From UBA3951 sp050952125 (GTDB taxonomy: Bacteria > Bacillota > Sulfobacillia > Fermentithermobacillales > Fermentithermobacillaceae): a stretch of 64,000 nucleotides of DNA. Shown here piece after piece: positions 33,855 through 42,302 of the stretch (positions are counted from its first letter, which is position 1; each line of letters begins with the position of its first letter). The notes below the pieces were generated by a model, which did no database searches, was not told the origin of the DNA, and saw only the letters and a program-made list of their open reading frames with translations. Location: assembly GCA_050952125.1 (NCBI GenBank), contig JBMNKK010000001.1, positions 372,001 to 436,000 on the forward strand, in the 5' to 3' direction. Position numbers and translations under genes: made by a program.

Positions 33855-34190
33855 TGAGCAGGTCGCTCGAGATATTGCTCACTGTGAGCAGATCTCTCGG
33901 GGAGTTGCACACTATGAGCAGATCCGCCGGAGGATTGCACATAGCGGTGCAATGCACTCCAGAATGCAATGGATTCCAAGTATTGCTCATAGTGAGCAGG
34001 TCGCTCGGGATGTTGCACACTGTGAGCAGATCTCTCGGGGAGTTGCACACTATGAGCAGATCCGCCGGAGGATTGCACGTAGCGATGCAATGCACTCCAG
34101 AGTGCAATAGATTCCAAGTATTGCTCATATTGAGCAGGTCGCTCGGGATATTGCACACTGTGAGCAGATCCGCCGGAGCATTGCACATAG
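33855..34190. repeat. Array of 30/48-bp palindrome-bearing units, 138-bp higher-order repeat
   Basis: Ten units lie head to tail with no spacers. Eight are 30 bp and start with GAGCAG (33855, 33885, 33915, 33993, 34023, 34053, 34131 and 34161); two are 48 bp (33945 and 34083). The order 30-30-30-48 forms a 138-bp block that is repeated almost exactly (33855-33992 and 33993-34130), with a third partial block. Each unit junction is a short palindrome, such as TGCTCAC-T-GTGAGCA at 33876-33890 and TGCTCA-TAG-TGAGCA at 33984-33998. The loops of 1-3 bases are too tight for good RNA hairpins, so the form suggests repeated protein-binding sites on DNA. All periods divide by three, so three reading frames stay open by chance; I do not call a gene. 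Confidence 0.9.
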
Positions 34191-34220
34191 TGGGCAATCG
34201 CACTAGCGCTCTCCAATACT

Positions 34221-34250
34221 AAAGAACAAAGCCCCCTCCTGCGAGGGGGC
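34221..34250 (-). terminator. Intrinsic terminator of the LemA operon
   Basis: On the minus strand GCCCCCTC and GAGGGGGC form an 8-bp stem with a 4-base loop, followed by TTTGTTCTTT. It ends the lemA transcript about 90 bases after its stop and insulates the repeat array. Confidence 0.85.
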
Positions 34251-34337
34251 CGCGTGAAGCATCGAAGCATGCGTCTTTCAGCGTGTCAGCTGCCAAAGAG
34301 CGTCAAAGAACGTAGTTCGATAGAATCGACATGATCG

Positions 34338-34901
34338 CTAGAACTGCACATCGGGCACGGTCATCGCGTCCGGCGAGACCTCGAAGTACGCTCTCTCGCT
34401 AAACCCGGCGATTCTGGCAAACAGCACCATAGGGAACTGCTTGACCTTGGCGTTGAAGTCCTTGACCAGCTCGTTGAACCTTCCACGCTCGACAGCTAGT
34501 CTGTTCTCGGTGCCTGCCAACTCGTCCATGAGGGCTCTGAACTGAGCATCTGCCTTAAGCTGAGGATAGTTCTCGACTACCACCAGCAGCCGGGATATAG
34601 CAGATTGCAGTTCACCTGCTGCTTCAGCCCTTTCATCCACCGAGCCGGCTCCGGCCAACTTGGCCCTGGCATCGGCGATGGCTGTGAAGACCTCTTCCTC
34701 GTGAGACGCATAGCCCTTCACTGTATTGACCAGATTGGGGATGAGGTCGTTGCGCCTTTGCAGTTGATTCTCAACCTGAGCCCACTGCCCGTTGATCGTC
34801 TCGTTGGTCTTGACCAGAGAGTTGTAGGACGACACCGCCCAACCGCCCAGCAGCACAACGATACCCAAGATAACTAGCAAAACTAATGCTGATTTCTTCA
34901 C
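34338..34901 (-). CDS. LemA family protein
   Basis: The protein has 187 residues from GTG 34901, which TAGGAGGGAG precedes by 6 bases; a longer frame to 35009 runs through the preceding gene and is unlikely. A single N-terminal membrane anchor (SALVLLVILGIVVLLGGWAV) precedes the LemA helical bundle: YNSLVKTNETINGQWAQVENQLQRRNDLIPNLVNTVKGYASHE and FNELVKDFNAKVKQFPMVLFARIAGF. The role of LemA is poorly known. It occurs next to TPM-domain proteins in many bacteria, as here, 13 bases downstream. Confidence 0.92.
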   Translation of the reverse strand: MKKSALVLLVILGIVVLLGGWAVSSYNSLVKTNETINGQWAQVENQLQRRNDLIPNLVNTVKGYASHEEEVFTAIADARAKLAGAGSVDERAEAAGELQSAISRLLVVVENYPQLKADAQFRALMDELAGTENRLAVERGRFNELVKDFNAKVKQFPMVLFARIAGFSERAYFEVSPDAMTVPDVQF

Positions 34902-34914
34902 CGAAGTCTCCCTC

Positions 34915-35883
34915 CTACCATTTCCGGCTCGCTCCGCCTCCGCCACTGCGTCCTCCTCCAAAGCCTCGGGGTCCGAATGACCCTCCGGAACTCCTGCCGC
35001 CGCGGCCAAACCCGCCCCAGAACGGCCCGGGCCCCAAAGGAGTGCCTCCGCCGCTCACGGGCCGCTGCAACTTGTTGATCCGCCGCGGACGCTCATCGTG
35101 GTATCCGCACTTCGGACAGTGCAAGACTGTCATGGCCAACCCGCCAGTGTCGTACGTAGCCCGCTCAATAACACGATCCGTGACCGTAAGCCGTGCTTTG
35201 CATCTGGGACACCGCCTGCCTCTAATAGCGAAGAGGCTGATAAGCAACACGGGTAGCCCTAGGAAAAGAGCCAACAGGCCGAACGGCACAGGCGAGGGCT
35301 GAGTGTAGAAGTCCTCATAACCGCCGTGGGCTTTGACATCCAGCGTCACTCCCGCATCTTTGGCGACATACTCAGCGGCCTTCAGAAGCCCCGCATACAG
35401 TCCTTTTCCGTACTCACCGTTCTGAAAATACGGGATCATCTCGTCCAGAGACTCGCCTGCTCGCGCATCGGTGATGACCGGTTCGAGACCGTACCCCACC
35501 TCTGCCCTAAGGTCGTGTTCCTTCATTGAGACCACTACTAGAAGGCCCTTATCGTCGGCTTCCTGACCTACACCCCAGGTCTCATAGAGGTGCACTGCAT
35601 ATTCCTCGATCGATTCGTCTCCGTGGTCATTAACAATAGCCACTGCGAACGTCGTGCCTGTCTGCTTCAAAACTGCGTTGACAAGGGCTTCCAGATTCTC
35701 TTTATCCGAACGCGTGAGGACTCCCGCGTAATCGTTGATGTTGCCCGTCGCCTTGGGATACGCCGCGAGAAGCGTAGGGGCCATTACAGCCTGAAGTGCC
35801 AAGACCGTGACGAGGACGATAACTGCATCTTGCACCGCGAATCGCCGGACGCGTCTTTGCCTCTGTTTCAACTCGCGGGTCAC
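34915..35883 (-). CDS. TPM-domain (YgcG-type) membrane protein
   Basis: The protein has about 322 residues from GTG 35883 (GGAGGTGA at the right distance); an ATG at 35916 is also possible. An N-terminal hydrophobic signal or anchor is followed by the TPM domain at about 45-185 (INDYAGVLTRSDKENLEALVNAVLKQTGTTFAVAIV, DDKGLLVVVSMKEHDLRAEVGYGLEPVITDA). Then come a membrane span, a zinc ribbon (CPRCKARL, CPKCGYH) and a Gly/Ser-rich tail (RGGRSSGGSFG). The family is linked to membrane protein quality control and works beside LemA. Co-transcribed with lemA. Confidence 0.9.
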   Translation of the reverse strand: MTRELKQRQRRVRRFAVQDAVIVLVTVLALQAVMAPTLLAAYPKATGNINDYAGVLTRSDKENLEALVNAVLKQTGTTFAVAIVNDHGDESIEEYAVHLYETWGVGQEADDKGLLVVVSMKEHDLRAEVGYGLEPVITDARAGESLDEMIPYFQNGEYGKGLYAGLLKAAEYVAKDAGVTLDVKAHGGYEDFYTQPSPVPFGLLALFLGLPVLLISLFAIRGRRCPRCKARLTVTDRVIERATYDTGGLAMTVLHCPKCGYHDERPRRINKLQRPVSGGGTPLGPGPFWGGFGRGGRSSGGSFGPRGFGGGRSGGGGASRKW

Positions 35884-35976
35884 TATAGCCGTCACCTCCA
35901 GATCGTCACCTACCATTACGAGTTTACGCAGGAATGGTATGAGGAAACCTCGTATTTTCGCAGCACGCTTGAGGGG

Positions 35977-36387
35977 TTACTTGTCCATGAGGGCCCGGAG
36001 ATCAAGGACTCTGTTGGACACGGAGTCGGCGGCGGAGTTCTCTTCGCGCGGAACATGCTTTATTTCCCATTTCTCGAAGCGGCTGAGAAGCCCCTTAACC
36101 CTCCTGTGCAGGGCGATGAGACCCTCGCTCTTCACCTTGTACTCGCCTTTTATCTGTCTTACGCAAAGTTCCGAGTCGGACCGGATCTCCACCTCAGTAA
36201 TCCCCATATCTAAGCACTCGGCGATGCCCGCTATCAATCCGGAGTACTCCGCAACATTGTTGGTCGTGACTCCCAGATAGATACCGAGTTCGCGCTGGGG
36301 CTTTCCCTCAGTACTGATGACGGCGGCGCAGGAAGCCTGTCCAGGATTCCCGCGCGACGCTCCATCCACATTTAGAACAGCTTTCAT
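35977..36387 (-). CDS. Ribonuclease HI family protein (YpdQ/RnhA-like)
   Basis: The protein has 136 residues when started at ATG 36387, where the RNase H fold begins (MKAVLNVDGASRGNPG, first catalytic Asp). The catalytic Glu lies in TNNVAEYSGLIAG, the second Asp in EIRSDSELCVRQIKG, and the last Asp in NSAADSVSNR after the helix HVPREEN. This is the compact form without an RNA-hybrid-binding domain. It removes RNA from RNA:DNA hybrids or acts on ribonucleotides in DNA. It lies between the M14 peptidase and TPM genes on the same strand. Confidence 0.88.
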   Translation of the reverse strand: MKAVLNVDGASRGNPGQASCAAVISTEGKPQRELGIYLGVTTNNVAEYSGLIAGIAECLDMGITEVEIRSDSELCVRQIKGEYKVKSEGLIALHRRVKGLLSRFEKWEIKHVPREENSAADSVSNRVLDLRALMDK

Positions 36388-36463
36388 CGGGGCACCCCCA
36401 CACAAGATGTCTTTGCGCCTAGATAATGTCACGGAAGACCCGGCCCGCGCAAGAACCGGTAAC

Positions 36464-38974
36464 TTAAGCCCTTTCGCTGGAACCCAGATAAACAGCGTTG
36501 AACAGCACTTTATAGGTGCCGCGCGACTGCGCCCTGAAATACGGGCGGAAGCCAACCAGGATCACGCGGCCTCGGCCGATTGAGAACTCAACCAAAGATG
36601 CCTTATTCAGGATATACTGGCCGCCCAAGAGCCACCCGGACATCAGGGGATCGGTGGACGGGTACCGCGCCACAACCGTGCCTTGATCGGTATCCCACAC
36701 TGCACTCCTCTCGAGGACTACGGGTAGTTCGCGCGGAAGGCCGAAGCCGAGGGGATGTTCCGTGTCGATGATAGTCTTCAAGATGGAGCCCGGCACGAAG
36801 AACTCCTGAGACTTCTTGTCCGCCACAACATTAGTGCAGTGCAGGCCGAGGTTCGTGATGGCCCAGCTCGCCGCGGCGTCGACGAAAACTGCCGTCCCGC
36901 CCTTCTCGACAAACTCGGCGACGGCTTCCTTCCCCTCCGGCCCGAGGCCGCCGACATATTCAGGCGGGTACATTCCCGGGCGGTTCCCTTCTGCTAGGAA
37001 CGTTCCGGGTTGAGAGGGGAATATCAGGGTATCCAACTCGCCCGCAATATCTCCCTGCCTGACGCGCCGGTTGTTCACTGACTGATATGGAAAGCCGTAC
37101 TCCTCCAACACATACCGGAGCCATCCTTCGTCGGCAATGCCTCGGTAGCTCTTGTACACTCCGACCTTTGGCTTCCTAAGCTTCAGTACGGGGCTCTTCA
37201 CCGGACCTGTCGTGCACGCTGAAACGCCGTGCTTCTCGCATAGGACTCTGAGGTCACCGGCAGCATTGAGGGGGACCAAGAAAGTGCCTGCGCCAACCAA
37301 CTCACCCTCTCCCCAAAAAGAGCGCACGGTGCGATAAACCTCAACTCCCGTATCCAGGAGATCGTTCACAACCTTTGACGAAGCGTTCACAGTTGGCGGG
37401 AGCGCGAACCTCTTAGCCTCCGCACCGCCTGCTACTCCCGCTGCTGACTCACAGATCGAAGATGACGCCGTGACAGAGCCCTCCGGCTTCTCAAGCCTGT
37501 CAACCTTCTCAAGCACCGCTTCAAAAGGCTTTTTGGCCAGAGAGGTCCTTACGCCCATCATGAGGGGCAGAGTGTGTCCGGTGACGTCGTAGGGCAGTTT
37601 CGGCGGGCCGCCGGGATACTGCCTGAGGTCCGGGTACTGCTGAACCTCGAGGAGTGTCTTCGCGTAGGCGCCGTACGGCTGGGCCAGTTTCACGACGTAG
37701 GAACCGCGGCCAAAGACGGCGCCGTTCAACTCGAAAGGTTCCACGGCTCTGTGGATCTCGACAAGCCCGTCCGCCAACACTTTCAGAAGCTCATACAGCA
37801 TGACAGGGTCTCTCTGGTCAGCCGGGAACACATAGGCGTACGGCTCCTCGCGCTCGACCGCCCTCTTTGACAACGCGTAGAAATTGCGGACCCAGAGGTG
37901 CCTGAACTTGGCAGCATGGGACAGGCAGGCGTAGGACGCGATCTTCTCGTACTCTACGATGTCCCGAAGGTGCCACTCTCCGCCCTCCCAAGGTGCCGGA
38001 TGGTTCCAAGAAGCTTCTTTCGGATCCAGCCCGTCCCTTGTAGGCCGCAGTTCCTCCCTCTTCTTGGTTACCGGAGTCGCCAAGCGGACGCTTGCGGCCT
38101 CCAGGAGTATCCTGACGCCGCCGTGATAGTGCTGGTAGGCTCGGGAAGGCGCGAATCCGTCATAGGTGTTTAGCCATGAAACGCCGGTCTTGCCGGCCGA
38201 TAGCACTTCCCCGGCCATATGTATACCCAACTCGGCAACCTCCTGGCGGAGGATGTAGTCGACGTTTGGATCGTAGGGATCCATGAAAGGCGGGAGAAAC
38301 AGGCGGAACCCGGCATCGCCCATCTGGTGCAGGTCAAAAACTATATGAGGATGCCACACGTTATGGATGTTTTCCACCGTCAGCCTGTTCTCAACCAAGT
38401 TCAGCATGAACCAATCGCGATTGTTGTCGTGTCCGGCGTACTTCTGGTAGATGAAGGGCGGCGTAGACCCCTCATAGGGAGTTCCGAGAGTGCTCTTGTA
38501 CCAGTTCACGACCAAATCCAGTCCGTCAGGATTCAGTGAAGGCACGAAGAGCAGGATAACGTTATCGAGGATCTCCTTCACCGGGGTATCTTCTCTCGTC
38601 TCCAACTCGTGGAGTAAGAGGGGCGCCATCTGCGCGGCCCCAACTTCAGTAGCGTGTATGGAACAAGAAATTAGGGCTATTGTCTTGCCGTTGGAGATCA
38701 GTGTTTCGGCTGCCTTGGGATCGAGGCCTCTCGGATCGGCAAGGCGCGACTGGATTTGGCGGTATTCATCGAGGTTATCCAGGTTCTCGGGAGATGAGAC
38801 TATGAAGTAGTAGAATGGCCGTCCTTCCGTACTCTCTCCCATGTCCATCCATCGGATGCGCCGTGCTCCGTCGCAGAGCTTTTTGTAGTATCCGGTCAGT
38901 TCGGTCCAATCAGCCAGCTTCCGGTCATCGCCGGGAGTGAAACCAAAGAACTCTTTCGGGGTGACGGCAGGCAT
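36464..38974 (-). CDS. M14 family zinc carboxypeptidase, large form
   Basis: The 836-residue protein has an M14 catalytic domain in its first 320 residues. SCSIHATEVGAAQ supplies the His-x-x-Glu zinc pair, NNRDWFML the substrate-binding Asn-Arg, DLHQMGDAG the third zinc His, and a downstream LLEAASVRLATP the catalytic Glu region. About 500 further residues include beta-type segments and end in a class I glutamine-amidotransferase-like region (IADEGWLRYVLEEYGFPYQSVNN). No signal peptide is seen. Similar large M14 proteins occur in several bacterial phyla with unknown peptide substrates. The ribosome site lies unusually far from the ATG, with a hairpin between. Confidence 0.85.
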   Translation of the reverse strand: MPAVTPKEFFGFTPGDDRKLADWTELTGYYKKLCDGARRIRWMDMGESTEGRPFYYFIVSSPENLDNLDEYRQIQSRLADPRGLDPKAAETLISNGKTIALISCSIHATEVGAAQMAPLLLHELETREDTPVKEILDNVILLFVPSLNPDGLDLVVNWYKSTLGTPYEGSTPPFIYQKYAGHDNNRDWFMLNLVENRLTVENIHNVWHPHIVFDLHQMGDAGFRLFLPPFMDPYDPNVDYILRQEVAELGIHMAGEVLSAGKTGVSWLNTYDGFAPSRAYQHYHGGVRILLEAASVRLATPVTKKREELRPTRDGLDPKEASWNHPAPWEGGEWHLRDIVEYEKIASYACLSHAAKFRHLWVRNFYALSKRAVEREEPYAYVFPADQRDPVMLYELLKVLADGLVEIHRAVEPFELNGAVFGRGSYVVKLAQPYGAYAKTLLEVQQYPDLRQYPGGPPKLPYDVTGHTLPLMMGVRTSLAKKPFEAVLEKVDRLEKPEGSVTASSSICESAAGVAGGAEAKRFALPPTVNASSKVVNDLLDTGVEVYRTVRSFWGEGELVGAGTFLVPLNAAGDLRVLCEKHGVSACTTGPVKSPVLKLRKPKVGVYKSYRGIADEGWLRYVLEEYGFPYQSVNNRRVRQGDIAGELDTLIFPSQPGTFLAEGNRPGMYPPEYVGGLGPEGKEAVAEFVEKGGTAVFVDAAASWAITNLGLHCTNVVADKKSQEFFVPGSILKTIIDTEHPLGFGLPRELPVVLERSAVWDTDQGTVVARYPSTDPLMSGWLLGGQYILNKASLVEFSIGRGRVILVGFRPYFRAQSRGTYKVLFNAVYLGSSERA

Positions 38975-38980
38975 AGCGTC

Positions 38981-39009
38981 GACGCCGCGGTCGGCGTCTT
39001 ACCTCCTTT
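38981..39009 (-). promoter_or_regulatory. Leader hairpin between ribosome site and ATG of the M14 gene
   Basis: AAGGAGG (39009-39003) is about 26 bases from the ATG at 38974. Between them GACGCC (38998-38993 on the transcript) and GGCGTC (38986-38981) form a 6-bp stem with a 6-base loop. When folded, the ribosome site would be at a normal distance from the ATG. An in-frame TAA follows the ribosome site, so no earlier start is possible. Confidence 0.5.
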
Positions 39010-39060
39010 CAAGTATTGGACTTATACCGGTTGGGGCTTAGAACGCGGCCTCTTGCCGCA

Positions 39061-39092
39061 GAGAAAAGCTCCTGCGCAGTCGCGCAGGAAGC
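39061..39092 (-). terminator. Intrinsic terminator of the aminotransferase gene
   Basis: CCTGCGC (39071-39077) pairs with GCGCAGG (39082-39088) and the minus strand continues into AGCTTTTCTC. It lies about 80 bases after the aminotransferase stop. Confidence 0.75.
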
Positions 39093-39172
39093 CTCTTCTC
39101 ATACGGATGTATTTTCCACTTCGAGGAGGTCATTTCCTTCTACGCCCGAAGTAGTTTCCTTGTCTGGGAACT

Positions 39173-40540
39173 CTACTTCCGGACTACCGCCGCCGCCAGG
39201 CTGAAGAAGGATTTGTTGCGGCTCAGTACGTCCTCAAGTGCGTTGAGAACATAGTCTATCTGCTCCTTCTCTACGAGAAGCGGCGGCTCAAGCCGTATGA
39301 CGTTGGGGTTATTCAACGTGTATACGGTTATGACGCGGTGCCTCTTCAGCATCTCGGCGGCCACCAGGGCACCCACGTACTCGTCGGCGATCTTGTTGAT
39401 GGAGCCTGCGGTCAGGAGATCCAATATGCCGCTCACGGGCTTCTTGAACTCAATACCTATGAGAAGCCCCATCCCGCGGACGTCCTCAATGAGCTTGTAG
39501 CGATCCTTCAAGGTCTTGAGAGCGTCCAGACAGTATGCACCCAGCTCAGCGGACCTTTCGGCCAGGCCTTCCTTAACGATCTTGCTGATTGAGGCGAGCC
39601 CGGCTGCACACGCCCTCGCGCCTCCTCCAAAGGTAGAGGTATGCAGGACGGCCTTTGACAGTCCGCCGTAAGCTTTCTCCCATACCTTTCTGGTAGCCAT
39701 AGTAGCGCCGATAGGCATGACGCCGCCTCCGAGAGCCTTGGCCAGGCACATAATATCAGGCTGTATCCCCTCGTGCTCAGCGGCGAACATCCTTCCCGTG
39801 CGGGCGAACCCTGTCTGGACTTCATCGAAAATGAGGAGAGCGCCGTACTTCTCCGTAAGCTCCCTGGTCTTTTTCAGGTAGCCAGCAGGGGGAACTATGA
39901 CTCCGCCCTCGCCTTGCACCGGCTCGGTTATGAAGGCGGCAACCTTGTTCTCGCGGAGAACCTTCTCAAGAGCTTCTGCATCACCGAAGGGCACTTCGAT
40001 CGTTCCTGAAAGAAGCGGATAGAACGGCTTTTTATACTTCTCGCGCCCGCCGACTGAAAGCGAGCCCAGAGTCTTGCCGTGGAACGCGCCTGTGCAGTAT
40101 ACGAACGCGCCGTCTCCCGCGGCCCCCCTGGCCAACTTCAGTGCCGACTCGACAGCCTCGGTACCGCTGTTTGAGAAGAAGGTGAGCTCGAGTCCGGCTG
40201 GGGCCACCTGCGCCAGGTCATGGGCCAACGCGGCTTGGAACGGGCTGGTCATGACTTGCAGGTAGTTGGGAACATCGCGGACTTCCTCCAGGGCAGCGAG
40301 GACATCCTTTGGACTGTGCCCAAAGGGCAGGCTGCCATAGCCGCCCACGAAGTCCAGGTAGCTGTTGCCCTCTTCGTCATAAACATGGATGCCTTCGGCC
40401 CGCGAAAATCTCCTGTCAAAACCTACTACCGACTGGAGGGATTTGAGCCCCGGGTTTACGTACTTGGCAAATAAGTCTCCCATGGTTCTCTGGTCCAGCC
40501 GGCAGGCTCCGCCGACCCCCAGAAGGTGTTTGTCCTGCAT
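39173..40540 (-). CDS. Class III PLP-dependent aminotransferase
   Basis: The protein has 455 residues from ATG 40540, which GGGGAGGA precedes by 6 bases; a frame extending to 40639 crosses the promoter and is rejected. It is an omega-aminotransferase of the ornithine/GABA/putrescine group. SNSGTEAVESALKLAR binds phosphate, AFHGKTLGSLSV stacks the ring, EPVQGEGGVIVPP and LIFDEVQTGFARTG hold the Glu and Asp, and LAKALGGGVMPIGA carries the PLP lysine. The C-terminus has RLEPPL, the usual carboxylate-binding end. Putrescine or GABA is plausible in an amino-acid fermenter but not shown. It is monocistronic, with its own promoter, operator-like site and terminator. Confidence 0.9.
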   Translation of the reverse strand: MQDKHLLGVGGACRLDQRTMGDLFAKYVNPGLKSLQSVVGFDRRFSRAEGIHVYDEEGNSYLDFVGGYGSLPFGHSPKDVLAALEEVRDVPNYLQVMTSPFQAALAHDLAQVAPAGLELTFFSNSGTEAVESALKLARGAAGDGAFVYCTGAFHGKTLGSLSVGGREKYKKPFYPLLSGTIEVPFGDAEALEKVLRENKVAAFITEPVQGEGGVIVPPAGYLKKTRELTEKYGALLIFDEVQTGFARTGRMFAAEHEGIQPDIMCLAKALGGGVMPIGATMATRKVWEKAYGGLSKAVLHTSTFGGGARACAAGLASISKIVKEGLAERSAELGAYCLDALKTLKDRYKLIEDVRGMGLLIGIEFKKPVSGILDLLTAGSINKIADEYVGALVAAEMLKRHRVITVYTLNNPNVIRLEPPLLVEKEQIDYVLNALEDVLSRNKSFFSLAAAVVRK

Positions 40541-40621
40541 GTGGTATCCTCCCCATCCTGTTGCATTGTGCCAATCACGCAAGAGTACACGGTCTGTATG
40601 TATGTGCCCACCTACAACAGT

Positions 40622-40653
40622 GTGCACATTCTTGTGCACGTCTCTATACTATA
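40622..40653 (-). promoter_or_regulatory. Promoter with overlapping operator-like repeat for the aminotransferase
   Basis: On the minus strand TATAGT (40648-40653) is a good minus-10 box; a TTGCCT lies 15 bases upstream. Two copies of the palindrome GTGCAC (40634-40639 and 40622-40627), 6 bases apart, fall at about +2 to +20, where a repressor would block transcription. Confidence 0.45.
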
Positions 40654-40874
40654 CCGCCGCAAGCGCCCAGGCAATGAGGAATTTGCCTGTAACCCCATGG
40701 ATTATGTCAACATACTGTGTTGTGAGGCGCGGCCCCTTCCCTCCCCCGGGGAGCCGCGCCGGCTTAGCTCGGGCCGCAACCGCAGCACGATTTCCACGCC
40801 ATCTTGCCCCGCCGGCAGTGGTCGACCTCACATGCTTGCTATAGAATTGAAGTATTGGGTGGGAGGAGATATCC
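40654..40874. other. Non-coding region between aminotransferase and MATE genes
   Basis: These 221 bases complete the divergent intergenic stretch that runs from 40541. I see no gene or RNA here. A TATAGA near 40840 might be the minus-10 box of the MATE gene, and the ribosome site GGGAGGAG ends at 40868. Confidence 0.35.
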
Positions 40875-42287
40875 ATAGTCTCAAACAGGGCTTCTCGTGA
40901 AAGTACCGAACGTCTTGAACCGACTACGAAAGAGATCAGGCGCACGATACTGAACCTCGTGTGGCCCGCCACGGTGGAGAGCGTCCTCCAGATGGGTGTC
41001 GGGCTGGTCAACACGGGAATGGTGGGGCATCTCTCCGCAATGGCGATTGGGGCGGTGGGACTCACCAACCGGGCAATCCAGGTGGCGTGGGCCCTGTTCC
41101 AGGCGGTCTCCACCGGAGCCACCGTCTTGGTCGCCCAGGCAGTCGGCGCCGGAAACCGCGAGCGGGCCCGGACGATTGCAGCCCAAGCGCTGCTCTTTGG
41201 CTCGATCAGTGTGACTTTACTTGCAGTTTTCTTTGCTGCCTACGGCTCTCACGTGCTCTCTATCTTCAGGCCGGATCCGTCTCTCTTGGCTTCGGCAACA
41301 GGTTACCTCAGGATCATCGTGATAGGTATGCCGGCGGTAGGGATCATGACCGCCTGCGGGGCAACGCTGCGCGGAGCGGGAAACACGCGCACCCCGATGG
41401 TCATTGCCGTCATCGTGAACCTAATCAACGTAGCGGGCAACGGGACGCTCATATACGGAAAACTCGGGTTCCCTGCAATGGGCATCACGGGTTCTGCGAT
41501 CGCCACGGTCACCGCTCAGTGGATAGGCGCGATGCTGGCCCTCATTGCCTTGACAGGACGAAACTCAGCGTTGGGTCTGTCTTGGAGGGGGCCATGGGCG
41601 TTCGCCAGACGTGAACTAGGCCAGATGCTGGAGATCGGGCTTCCTGCCACGGGCGAATCACTTTTCTGGCAGGCAGCCGCAGTGATCTTGACGCTATATA
41701 TTACCGGGTTCGGCACGGAAGCGCTTGCGGCACACCAACTGGGGCTACAAGCGGAATCTCTTTCGTACATGCCGACGGCTGGATTCGGCATCGCGGCCAC
41801 CGCCCTCGTTGGGCAGGCGATAGGAGCCAGAAACCCGCACCTTGCGAAAAGAGCGTCGAGAGAACTCGGCATCTTGGCTTCCGCCATCACCGCGTTCACG
41901 GCCGGGCTCTTGTTTTTCTTCCCAAGACAGATCTTGGCCCTTCTCACCAACGACTCTCAGGTCATAGCTCTCGGTGCAATATACCTACGTTTGATGGCGA
42001 CAGCCCAGATCCCCCAGCAGCTGGGCGGAGTCTTCACAGGTGCGCTTCGCGGAAGCGGCGATACGAGAACTCCCATGTTCATCGCTGCCCTCGGCCTTTG
42101 GGGTGTCAGGCTGCCCCTCGCGTATATCCTCGCCTTCCCGCTCAAGATGGGGATCGCGGGTGTCTGGACCGGCATGACAGTGGACTTGTTTGTGAGATTC
42201 ACGCTCACAACAGTGAGATACAGTAGGATTCCTTGGGTGAGCGGCAAACCTGTAGAGACAACAAGCTTGACCGCAGAGAGTAACTAG
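40875..42287 (+). CDS. MATE family efflux transporter (non-canonical start likely)
   Basis: This is a 12-span drug/sodium antiporter of the MATE family: VWPATVESVLQMGVGLVNTGMVGHLSAMAIGAVG at the first helix, GATVLVAQAVGAGNRERA, then the matching GIAATALVGQAIGARNPHLAKRA in the second half, and GALRGSGDTRTPMF near the end. The first ATG/GTG/TTG in frame is the GTG at 40959, which would remove the charged lead-in TKEIRRTILNL typical of MATE proteins and has no ribosome site. GGGAGGAG at 40861-40868 lies at the ideal distance from an in-frame ATA at 40875; a stop at 40848 limits any longer version. I therefore mark 40875 as the probable start, with 40959 as the fallback. LysE follows 15 bases later. 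Confidence 0.85.
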   Translation: MVSNRASRESTERLEPTTKEIRRTILNLVWPATVESVLQMGVGLVNTGMVGHLSAMAIGAVGLTNRAIQVAWALFQAVSTGATVLVAQAVGAGNRERARTIAAQALLFGSISVTLLAVFFAAYGSHVLSIFRPDPSLLASATGYLRIIVIGMPAVGIMTACGATLRGAGNTRTPMVIAVIVNLINVAGNGTLIYGKLGFPAMGITGSAIATVTAQWIGAMLALIALTGRNSALGLSWRGPWAFARRELGQMLEIGLPATGESLFWQAAAVILTLYITGFGTEALAAHQLGLQAESLSYMPTAGFGIAATALVGQAIGARNPHLAKRASRELGILASAITAFTAGLLFFFPRQILALLTNDSQVIALGAIYLRLMATAQIPQQLGGVFTGALRGSGDTRTPMFIAALGLWGVRLPLAYILAFPLKMGIAGVWTGMTVDLFVRFTLTTVRYSRIPWVSGKPVETTSLTAESN

Positions 42288-42302
42288 AAAGGAGGCGCAC
42301 AC

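Noticed and set aside
33855..34190. CRISPR array
   Set aside because: Units touch each other without unique spacers and vary in a nested 138-bp pattern; no cas gene is near.
33764..34270. Minus- and plus-strand frames with ten-residue repeats (135-168 codons)
   Set aside because: Three frames stay open at once because all repeat periods are multiples of three; no ribosome site or codon bias favours one, so I treat the stretch as non-coding repeats.
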